Shown here piece after piece: positions 1-5,594 of a DNA stretch of 5,673 nucleotides. The stretch spans positions 1 through 5,673 of the forward strand of contig CAMLDZ010000162.1 of NCBI GenBank assembly GCA_946478985.1, in the 5' to 3' direction. Position 1 is the stretch's first letter. Each line of letters begins with the position of its first letter. This stretch comes from an uncultured Solimonas sp. Its GTDB lineage: Bacteria > Pseudomonadota > Gammaproteobacteria > Nevskiales > Nevskiaceae. The translations under genes were made by a program, and so were the position numbers. Under the pieces are notes generated by a model. The model made no database searches. It worked only from the letters and a program-made list of their open reading frames with translations, and was not told the DNA's origin.

Positions 1-58
1 CTGAGCGGCGCAGCCGCGAGTTTCAGCGACGGCCGACGCCGCGAGCACCGCAGGGTGA

Positions 59-100
59 GCCGGGAAATAGCGGATTGCCTCAATGGCAATCCGCCCCGGC
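59..100. repeat. Bulged hairpin in left repeat
   Basis: An outer 6-bp stem GCCGGG/CCCGGC (59-64 with 95-100) sits on an inner 10-bp stem GCGGATTGCC/GGCAATCCGC (70-79 with 85-94). A five-base bulge AAATA lies on the 5' side and the loop is TCAAT. All sixteen pairs are Watson-Crick. It occupies the same outer side of the core as the hairpins at 5490-5594 in the right copy, although the stem sequences differ. Confidence 0.75.
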
Positions 101-157
101 GAACGCCCGAGCCTCCGGCGAGGGCCGGCGCAGAAGCCAGGGGTGTGCTTTCTTTTG

Positions 158-191
158 CCTACTTTTCTTTGCACAAGCAAAGAAAAGTAGG
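158..191. repeat. 15-bp inverted repeat, left core
   Basis: The arms CCTACTTTTCTTTGC (158-172) and GCAAAGAAAAGTAGG (177-191) are perfectly complementary around the loop ACAA. It is about 90 bases before the flhA start, so it would lie in the 5' leader of any transcript entering flhA from upstream. No U-tract follows, so it does not look like an intrinsic terminator. Confidence 0.9.
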
Positions 192-267
192 TCGCCTCAC
201 AGGGCGAAAGGCAAGCCATACCAAACAAGTAACTCAGGTTAGTTGTAACTCCCAAGCCAAGGCAGCC

Positions 268-271
268 GGAG
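268..271 (+). promoter_or_regulatory. Candidate flhA ribosome binding site
   Basis: GGAG lies ten bases before the ATG at 282. The spacing is slightly long but no closer match exists, and this ATG gives the expected FlhA amino terminus. Confidence 0.5.
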
Positions 272-281
272 CCGCCCCCGC

Positions 282-2339
282 ATGAACCTCGCCACGTTCC
301 TGCAAGCCCTGCGCAGCCTCCAGCAAAAAGGCCTCGTCGCGCCGCTGCTGCTGCTGATGGTCATCGGCATGATGATCGTGCCGCTGGCACCGGCGGTGCT
401 GGACCTGATGTTCACGCTGAACATCATGATCGCCATCGTTGTGCTGCTCGGCGTCATCTACGTGATGCGACCGATGGACTTCTCGGCGTTTCCGACCGTG
501 CTGCTATTCGTCACCCTGCTGCGCCTCGCGCTCAACGTCGCCTCGGCGCGCGTGGTGCTGATGCACGGACACGAAGGCAGCCATGCGGCCGGCCACGTCA
601 TCGAGGCCTTCGGCGCCTTCGTCGTCGGCGGCAACTACGCCGTCGGCTTCGTCGTCTTCATCATCCTCACCATCGTCAACTTCATGGTGGTGACCAAGGG
701 CGCCGAACGTGTCTCGGAAGTGTCGGCGCGCTTCGTGCTCGACTCGCTGCCCGGCAAGCAGATGGCGATCGACGCCGATCTCAACGCCGGCGTGCTGACG
801 CGCGAGGAAGCACGCGACCGCCGCAACGAGGTCCGCGAGGAGGCCGACTTCTACGGCTCGATGGACGGTGCCTCCAAGTTCATCCGCGGCGATGCGATCG
901 CCGGCATGCTGATCCTGGCCATCAACATCATCGGCGGCCTGATGGTCGGCACCCTGCAGCACGGCCTCGCGCTCGGCGATGCGCTGAAGAACTACACGCT
1001 GCTGGCGATCGGCGACGGCCTGGTCGCGCAGGTACCGGCGCTGCTGCTGTCGACCGGCGTGGCGATCCTGGTGACGCGCATGTCGCGCGCCCAGGACATG
1101 TCCAAGCAGATGGTCGGCCAGCTGTTTGGCCAGCCCAAGGTGCTGGCGATCGCGGCCGGCGTGCTCGGCCTGATCGGCGTGGTGCCGGGCATGCCCAACC
1201 TGATGTTCCTGCTGCTCGCCGCGGTCTGCGGCGGCATCGCCTGGCTGCTGGCGCGCAAGCAGAAGCAGATCACCGAGATCCCGGCGCCAGCGGCGGCACC
1301 GAGCGCGCCGGCCGAACTGTCGTGGGACGACGTCGGCGCCACCGATGCCATCGGCCTGGAAGTCGGCTACCGGCTGATCCCGATGGTCGATGCGCGCCAG
1401 GGCGGCGAGCTGATGGCGCGCATCAAGGGCGTGCGCAAGAAGTTGACGCAGGACATCGGCTTCCTGATCCCGCCGGTGCATATCCGCGACAACCTCGAAC
1501 TGCAGCCGTCGACCTATCGCCTGCTGGTGCACGGCGTGCCGGTGGCGGAGGCGCAGGTCTATCCGGACCGCGAGCTGGCGCTCAACCCCGGCCGCGTGTT
1601 CGGCACGCTCGACGGCATCACCACGCGCGATCCGGCCTTCGGCATGGAGGCGGTGTGGATCGAGCGCGGCGCGCGCGAGCACGCGCAGACGCTCGGCTAC
1701 AGCGTCGTCGACTGCTCGACGGTGGTCGCCACGCATCTGTCGCAGACCATCCAGAACCACGCGCACGAACTGTTCGGTCACGACGAGGCGCAGGCGCTGC
1801 TGACGCAGCTGCAGCGGCAGGCGCCGAAGCTGGCCGAGGACCTGGTGCCCAAGCTGCTGCCGCTGGCCTCGTTCACGCGCGTGCTGCAGCAGCTGCTTGC
1901 CGAGAAAGTGCCGGTCCGGCACCTGCGCGTGATCGCCGAGGCTTTGGCGGACTGCGCCACGCGCAGTCAGGATCCCGTCGTGCTGGTGGCCCAGGTGCGC
2001 ATCGCGCTCGGCCGCCAGATTGTTCAGGAAATCAATGGCATGAACGCGGAGCTTCCGGTGCTCACGCTGGGCGCGCCGCTGGAACAGGTCCTGCAGGACA
2101 GCCTCAAGAGCGGTGGCGCGGCCATCGAACCGGGACTGGCGGAACGCATGCACAGGTCATTGGCGGAAAGCACGCAGAAGCAGGAGCAGGCCGGCCAGCC
2201 GGCGGTGCTGCTGGTGCCCAACAACCTGCGTCCGCTGCTGGCGCGCTTCACGCGCCAGACCATTCCCGGTCTGCACGTGCTGTCGTTCGACGAGGTGCCG
2301 GACAGCAAGCGCATCCGCATGGTCGGCGCGGTGGCGTGA
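282..2339 (+). CDS. flhA: Flagellar biosynthesis protein FlhA, export gate
   Basis: FlhA forms the ring-shaped export gate of the flagellar type III secretion apparatus in the inner membrane and docks chaperone-substrate complexes. The 685-residue product is close to the usual family length of about 690 and looks complete. The amino-terminal half carries the expected membrane segments, roughly residues 20-62, 70-90, 113-137, 205-227, 238-265 and 287-325. The conserved FHIPEP-family segment is visible at about 63-90 (RPMDFSAFPTVLL). The cytoplasmic loop contains LPGKQMAIDADL (about 156-167) and MDGASKFIRGD (194-204). The Asp of RGD is likely the equivalent of the essential Salmonella Asp208. 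A Pro/Ala-rich linker (about 328-343) leads to the cytosolic docking domain (about 345-685). In related genomes flhB usually precedes flhA; here a repeat lies directly upstream and flhB is not in the window. Confidence 0.97.
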   Translation: MNLATFLQALRSLQQKGLVAPLLLLMVIGMMIVPLAPAVLDLMFTLNIMIAIVVLLGVIYVMRPMDFSAFPTVLLFVTLLRLALNVASARVVLMHGHEGSHAAGHVIEAFGAFVVGGNYAVGFVVFIILTIVNFMVVTKGAERVSEVSARFVLDSLPGKQMAIDADLNAGVLTREEARDRRNEVREEADFYGSMDGASKFIRGDAIAGMLILAINIIGGLMVGTLQHGLALGDALKNYTLLAIGDGLVAQVPALLLSTGVAILVTRMSRAQDMSKQMVGQLFGQPKVLAIAAGVLGLIGVVPGMPNLMFLLLAAVCGGIAWLLARKQKQITEIPAPAAAPSAPAELSWDDVGATDAIGLEVGYRLIPMVDARQGGELMARIKGVRKKLTQDIGFLIPPVHIRDNLELQPSTYRLLVHGVPVAEAQVYPDRELALNPGRVFGTLDGITTRDPAFGMEAVWIERGAREHAQTLGYSVVDCSTVVATHLSQTIQNHAHELFGHDEAQALLTQLQRQAPKLAEDLVPKLLPLASFTRVLQQLLAEKVPVRHLRVIAEALADCATRSQDPVVLVAQVRIALGRQIVQEINGMNAELPVLTLGAPLEQVLQDSLKSGGAAIEPGLAERMHRSLAESTQKQEQAGQPAVLLVPNNLRPLLARFTRQTIPGLHVLSFDEVPDSKRIRMVGAVA

Positions 2340-2380
2340 ACCCTTGAAGCAAACCTGATGTTGTCAGCGAGAAGCAAGAC

Positions 2381-3610
2381 ATGAAGATCAAGCGGTTCCT
2401 GGCGAAGAACATGCGCGAAGCGATCCGCATGGTGCGCGAGGAGCAGGGTCCCGATGCGGTGATCCTGTCCAACCATCGCGTCGCCGATGGCGTCGAGGTG
2501 GTCGCCGCCACCGATTACGACGCTGCGCTGATGCAGCAAGCCGCGCGCCGCACGGCAGCGCCCAGAGAAAATGCTGCGGTATCAGTAGCGGATGAAAGCA
2601 GCCCGGCCGTCGCTGCACCGCGCAGCGCGACGCCGGTCAAGCCTGCCGCCGCGGCGCTGCCGGATCTGCCGGCACCGCCGGCGCCGGAACTGCAGCAGCT
2701 GCGCGACGAGCTCGGCGGCATGCGCCAGCTGCTCGAAGCGCAGCTCGCCAGCCTGGCCTGGCGCGAGATGCGCCAGCAGCCGGAACGGATGAATGCGCTG
2801 CGGACCATGATCAACCTTGGCCTGGAGCCGCGGCTGGCGCGCGAGATCGCCGCCGAGCTGCCGGAGCAGACCGACGCCGAGCGCGCGCGCTTCCTGCCGC
2901 TGGGCCTGCTGTCGCGGCGCATCGCCACGGTCGGCAACGATCCGATCCTCGACGGCGGCATTTACGCGCTGGTCGGCCCGACCGGCGTCGGCAAGACCAC
3001 CACCATCGCCAAGCTGGCGGCGCGCTACGCGGAAACGCACGGCACGCGCGACCTGGCGCTGATCACCTGCGATCACTACCGCGTCGGCGCCCAGGAGCAG
3101 CTGTTCACCTACGGCCGCCTGCTCGGCGTGCCGGTGCAGACCGCCGCCAACGGCGAGGAGCTGCGCGCGGTGCTCAGCCGCCTCGGCGACCGCAAGCTGG
3201 TGCTGATCGATACCGCCGGCACCGCGCCGCGCGACGAACGCCTGGGCCTGAGCTGCCGCGAACTCGGCGTGGTCGGCAAGAAGCTGCGCACCTGGCTGGT
3301 GATGAGCGCGACCACGCAGGCCGCCGATCTTGACGAGATCGCGCGCCGCTATGCCGTCGCCGAGCCGGCCGCCTGCGTGATCACCAAGCTTGACGAGACC
3401 CTGCGCATCGGCGGCGCGCTGTCGGCGGCGATCCGCCACCGGCTGCCGATCGCCTACACCTGCCACGGCCAGCGCGTGCCCGAGGACATCGAGCTCGCCC
3501 GCGCCGATCAACTGGTACTGCGCGCCATGCAGCTCGCGCGTACCGCACCCGCCCATGTCGACGACGCCACTCTGGCCCTGCAGTTCGGAGCCGCACATGC
3601 AGCCCTCTGA
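2381..3610 (+). CDS. flhF: Flagellar biosynthesis GTPase FlhF
   Basis: FlhF is an SRP-family GTPase that localises to the cell pole and directs assembly of polar flagella. The product has 409 residues. The basic amino terminus (MKIKRFLAKNMREAIRMVRE) is typical of the family, followed by an Ala/Pro-rich variable B region to about residue 130, a helical N domain to about 195, and the NG-type GTPase domain. Visible nucleotide-binding motifs are GPTGVGKTTT (199-208, P-loop Lys205), DHYRVGAQEQL (from 231), DTAG (277-280), TKLDE (335-339) and a closing GQRVPED. DHYR and DTAGTAPRD vary slightly from the common DTYR and DTAGxSxRD forms. A GAGAAG six bases before the ATG is a plausible ribosome binding site. 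The gene starts 41 bases after flhA and overlaps fleN by 14 bases. Confidence 0.96.
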   Translation: MKIKRFLAKNMREAIRMVREEQGPDAVILSNHRVADGVEVVAATDYDAALMQQAARRTAAPRENAAVSVADESSPAVAAPRSATPVKPAAAALPDLPAPPAPELQQLRDELGGMRQLLEAQLASLAWREMRQQPERMNALRTMINLGLEPRLAREIAAELPEQTDAERARFLPLGLLSRRIATVGNDPILDGGIYALVGPTGVGKTTTIAKLAARYAETHGTRDLALITCDHYRVGAQEQLFTYGRLLGVPVQTAANGEELRAVLSRLGDRKLVLIDTAGTAPRDERLGLSCRELGVVGKKLRTWLVMSATTQAADLDEIARRYAVAEPAACVITKLDETLRIGGALSAAIRHRLPIAYTCHGQRVPEDIELARADQLVLRAMQLARTAPAHVDDATLALQFGAAHAAL

Positions 3611-4502
3611 TGTGAATTCTTCCCAGCACGACAGCAGCCAGGCGGCCGGACTGCGTCGCCTGCGCGCACCCAAACCGGTACAGGTGATCGCGGTCACCAG
3701 CGGCAAGGGGGGCGTCGGCAAGACCTCGGTGTCGGTCAATCTCGCGGTGGCGATGGCGCTCGACGGCAAGCGCGTGATGCTGCTCGACGGCGATCTGGGC
3801 CTGGCCAATGTCGACGTCATGCTCGGCCTGCAGCCCAGCTACAACCTCTCGCACGTGATCGACGGCCAGTGCTCGCTCGACGACACCCTGGTCGAGGGGC
3901 CGGCCGGCGTGATGGTGATTCCGGCGTCGAGCGGCAAGCGCAACATGGCGGAATTGTCGCCGGCCGAGCATATCGGCCTGGTGCGCGCGTTCTCGGAGCT
4001 GCAGCAGCCGCTGGACACGCTGATCGTCGATACCGCCGCCGGCATCGCCGACAGCGTCATCACCTTCAGCCAGGCCTCGCAGCAGGTGATCGTCGTCGTC
4101 ACCGGCGATCCGCAGTCGCTCACCGATGCCTATGCGCTGATCAAGGTGCTCAACCGCGAGCGCGGCATCCGCCGCATTCACGTGCTGGCCAACCAGGTGC
4201 AGTCGCCGCGCGAGGCGACCGAGATCTTCGAGAACCTGCGCCGCGTCGCCGAGCGCTTCCTCGACGTCACGCTGAGCCTGGTCGGCAGCATTCCGCACGA
4301 TGAATGGCTCAAGCGCGCGGTGCGCCGCCAGCGCGCCGTCGTCGACCTGTATCCGGCCTCGAACAGCGCCAAGGCCTTCCGCGAACTGGCCAAGACCACC
4401 GCCGGCTGGGATCTGCCGCTGGGCGCGCGCGGCAATCTGGAGTTCTTCGTCGAGCGCCTGGTCAGCTCGGTGGGCACCGCGCCGCGCGGAGTCCCCGCAT
4501 GA
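3597..4502 (+). CDS. fleN: MinD-like ATPase FleN/FlhG, flagellar number regulator
   Basis: FleN (FlhG) is a ParA/MinD-family ATPase that limits flagellar number. In Pseudomonas it antagonises the activator FleQ, and in several species it stimulates the FlhF GTPase. The 301-residue product shows the deviant Walker A motif KGGVGKT (37-43), a DGDLGLAN switch (64-71) and DTAAGI (145-150). The amino-terminal segment SQAAGLRRL (14-22) resembles the FlhF-activating DQAxxLR motif, with Ser in place of Asp. The carboxy end contains GNLEFFVERLVSSV, matching the amphipathic membrane-targeting helix of the family. The chosen ATG lies inside the end of flhF, with GGAG six bases upstream (3587-3590), and keeps the DQA-like segment. 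The 14-base overlap with flhF suggests coupled translation. Confidence 0.96.
   Translation: MQPSDVNSSQHDSSQAAGLRRLRAPKPVQVIAVTSGKGGVGKTSVSVNLAVAMALDGKRVMLLDGDLGLANVDVMLGLQPSYNLSHVIDGQCSLDDTLVEGPAGVMVIPASSGKRNMAELSPAEHIGLVRAFSELQQPLDTLIVDTAAGIADSVITFSQASQQVIVVVTGDPQSLTDAYALIKVLNRERGIRRIHVLANQVQSPREATEIFENLRRVAERFLDVTLSLVGSIPHDEWLKRAVRRQRAVVDLYPASNSAKAFRELAKTTAGWDLPLGARGNLEFFVERLVSSVGTAPRGVPA
4488..4491 (+). promoter_or_regulatory. Ribosome binding site for the 35-codon frame
   Basis: GGAG lies within the last codons of fleN, seven bases before the ATG at 4499. This near-ideal spacing supports real initiation on the small frame. Confidence 0.5.
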
Positions 4503-4606
4503 GCGCGCTGATACGACGGTTGCCGCGACGGCAAACGGTGCGGCAGGCACAGGCCGGCGCGCAGCCCGGCCGCTACCCCGGGAGTGCGCAGGAGGTGCAG
4601 CCGTGA
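4499..4606 (+). CDS. 35-aa small ORF bridging fleN and fliA
   Basis: This unrecognised frame fills the gap between fleN and fliA exactly. Its ATG shares an ATGA with the fleN stop, and its TGA shares a GTGA with the fliA start. The product starts MSALIRRLPRRQTVRQAQ and is rich in Arg (6) and Gln (6) with a single acidic residue, so it is strongly basic. GGAG stands seven bases before the start. The frame contains the fliA Shine-Dalgarno sequence in its final codons. It could encode a small basic protein, or serve mainly as a coupling leader that carries ribosomes from fleN to fliA. No known family is recognised. The overlap geometry and ribosome binding site favour translation, but the frame also runs open upstream inside fleN, as GC-rich shadow frames do, so chance remains possible. 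Confidence 0.5.
   Translation: MSALIRRLPRRQTVRQAQAGAQPGRYPGSAQEVQP
4591..4605 (+). promoter_or_regulatory. fliA ribosome binding site and GTG start
   Basis: GGAGG at 4591-4595 is followed after seven bases by GTG at 4603. This supports the GTG rather than the later in-frame ATG at 4618, which has no comparable site in front of it. Confidence 0.75.
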
Positions 4607-5355
4607 GCACACAAGCCATGCTGCTGTCGCAACATACGCGGCCGCCGGCGCGTGCCGACGAAGCCAGCCTGATCCGCGAACACAGCGATCTGGTCAAGCG
4701 CATTGCCCATCATCTGGCCGCGCGGCTGCCGTCGAGCGTCGATGTCGACGACCTGATCCAGGCCGGCGTGATCGGCCTGCTAGAAGCGGCGCGCCACTAC
4801 AACGGCGAGCGCGGCGCCTCGTTCGAGACGTATGCCGGCATCCGCATCCGCGGCGCGATGCTCGACGAGCTGCGCCAGACCGACTGGGCGCCGCGCTCGG
4901 TGCATCGCCGCGAGCGGCAGGTGTCCGAAGCGATCCGCGCGATCGAGCAGGAGCAGGGCCGCGACGCCCGCGATCACGAGATCGCCGAGCGGCTCGGCAT
5001 TGCGCTTGCCGAGTATCACGGCATTGTCCACGACGCCGCCCGTTGCCAGGTGCTGAGCCTGGACGACGGCGGCGACGACGGCGACGAGACGGTCGATACG
5101 CCGGACGGTTCCGCCGGCCCCCTGCAGCATCTGCAGCATGACGAGTTCCAGCGCGAGCTGGTGCGGGCAATCACCGAACTGCCGGAGCGCGAGCGGCTGG
5201 TGCTGTCGCTGTACTACGAGCGCGAGCTGAACCTGCGTGAGATCGGCGCGGTGCTCAAGGTCAGCGAGAGCCGGGTGTGCCAGATTCATGGGCAGGCCTT
5301 GCTGCGTTTGCGCGGGCGGCTGCAGGCATGGCGGGAGGAGCTGATCGATGAGTGA
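4603..5355 (+). CDS. fliA: RNA polymerase sigma factor FliA (sigma-28)
   Basis: FliA directs RNA polymerase to late flagellar and chemotaxis promoters and is held inactive by FlgM until the hook is finished. The 250-residue product has the normal length. Region 2 spans about 23-95, including LVKRIAHHLAARLPSSVDVDDLIQAG (split here at residue 43 as LVKRIAHHLAARL and PSSVDVDDLIQAG) and FETYAGIRIRGAMLDELR. Region 3 follows from about 96. Region 4 begins near ELPERERLVLSLYY (192 onward), with its helix-turn-helix at about 211-233 (LREIGAVLKVSESRVCQIHG). A Gly/Asp-rich stretch at about 154-167 forms the linker between regions 3 and 4. The GTG start overlaps the stop of the preceding 35-codon frame. 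In related genomes cheY and other chemotaxis genes usually follow; here a repeat element follows directly. Confidence 0.96.
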   Translation: MSTQAMLLSQHTRPPARADEASLIREHSDLVKRIAHHLAARLPSSVDVDDLIQAGVIGLLEAARHYNGERGASFETYAGIRIRGAMLDELRQTDWAPRSVHRRERQVSEAIRAIEQEQGRDARDHEIAERLGIALAEYHGIVHDAARCQVLSLDDGGDDGDETVDTPDGSAGPLQHLQHDEFQRELVRAITELPERERLVLSLYYERELNLREIGAVLKVSESRVCQIHGQALLRLRGRLQAWREELIDE

Positions 5356-5400
5356 GGCTTCTCTCTTGTGGCTTGCAAGGCGTTTCGGTTCTTTGGGTGT

Positions 5401-5426
5401 AGGGCGTCTTTCGCCCTTGTGGGGCG
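5401..5426. repeat. Overlapping alternative hairpins after fliA
   Basis: AGGGCG (5401-5406) can pair with CGCCCT (5412-5417). The shared CGCCC (5412-5416) can instead pair with GGGCG (5422-5426), so the two hairpins exclude each other. Confidence 0.6.
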
Positions 5427-5427
5427 A

Positions 5428-5461
5428 CCTTCTTTTCTTTGCTCGTGCAAAGAAAAGAAGG
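5428..5461. repeat. 15-bp inverted repeat, right core
   Basis: The arms CCTTCTTTTCTTTGC and GCAAAGAAAAGAAGG are perfectly complementary around TCGT. Relative to the left copy, one pair is exchanged on both arms, so complementarity is kept. Confidence 0.9.
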
Positions 5462-5489
5462 CAAAAGAAAGCACGCCCCGATGTACGCG

Positions 5490-5510
5490 CCGCCGTCCTG
5501 TGGACGGCGG
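5490..5510. repeat. 9-bp hairpin
   Basis: CCGCCGTCC (5490-5498) pairs perfectly with GGACGGCGG (5502-5510) around a three-base loop TGT. It is the innermost of three hairpins on the outer side of the right core. Confidence 0.7.
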
Positions 5511-5539
5511 TTCCCGGCCGCAGCGCCGTGCTCGGGGCC

Positions 5540-5573
5540 GGCTTCCACACGACATCCCTGTCGTGCGGAAGCC
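5540..5573. repeat. 13-bp hairpin with one mismatch
   Basis: GGCTTCC (5540-5546) pairs with GGAAGCC (5567-5573). After one A-C mismatch, CACGAC (5548-5553) pairs with GTCGTG (5560-5565) around the loop ATCCCT. Confidence 0.75.
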
Positions 5574-5577
5574 TCTC

Positions 5578-5594
5578 GCGGCCGTCCTGGCCGC
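5578..5594. repeat. 6-bp hairpin next to conserved box
   Basis: GCGGCC (5578-5583) pairs with GGCCGC (5589-5594) around the loop GTCCT. It directly abuts the conserved box at 5593-5604, just as the left-hand hairpin at 59-100 abuts its box. Confidence 0.65.

Larger units (their letters stand above)
50..210 (+). repeat. Composite structured repeat, left copy
   Basis: This non-coding element is related to a second, inverted copy at 5408-5604. Reading outward to inward it has a GCAGGGTGAGC box (50-60), a bulged hairpin (59-100), a less conserved GC-rich stretch, and a core (140-210). The core matches the reverse complement of 5408-5479 at about 66 of 72 aligned columns. It contains a perfect 15-bp stem (158-172 with 177-191, loop ACAA). 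An outer closing stem (140-145 with 193-198) includes two G-U pairs. A small CGCC/GGCG hairpin (193-196 with 203-206) is an alternative to the outer stem. It resembles dispersed repeats that often give spurious hypothetical proteins in Xanthomonadales genomes, but that family link is from memory and not verified here. Transposition genes are absent. Confidence 0.8.

Noticed and set aside
50..210. Insertion sequence or transposon end
   Set aside because: There is no transposase, no clear target-site duplication and no terminal repeats beyond the internal hairpins.
192..281. Sigma-54 promoter in front of flhA
   Set aside because: No TGGC and TTGC boxes at the required spacing were found, and no convincing sigma-70 pair either.
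504..2153. 549-codon open frame on the minus strand inside flhA
   Set aside because: It is fully covered by flhA, lies in GC-rich DNA where antisense frames stay open, and shows no domain or plausible composition (rich in Arg, His, Gln, Asp and Ala).
2582..3820. 412-codon minus-strand frame across flhF and the start of fleN
   Set aside because: It crosses two well-supported genes and has the same antisense composition, with no motif.
3381..4703. 440-codon minus-strand frame across flhF, fleN and fliA
   Set aside because: It spans three real genes and has no recognisable family features.
5428..5461. Intrinsic terminator after fliA
   Set aside because: The stem is AT-rich and is followed by an A-rich stretch rather than a U-tract on either strand.
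5490..5594. CRISPR array
   Set aside because: The hairpins differ in sequence and spacing, with no identical repeats alternating with spacers.
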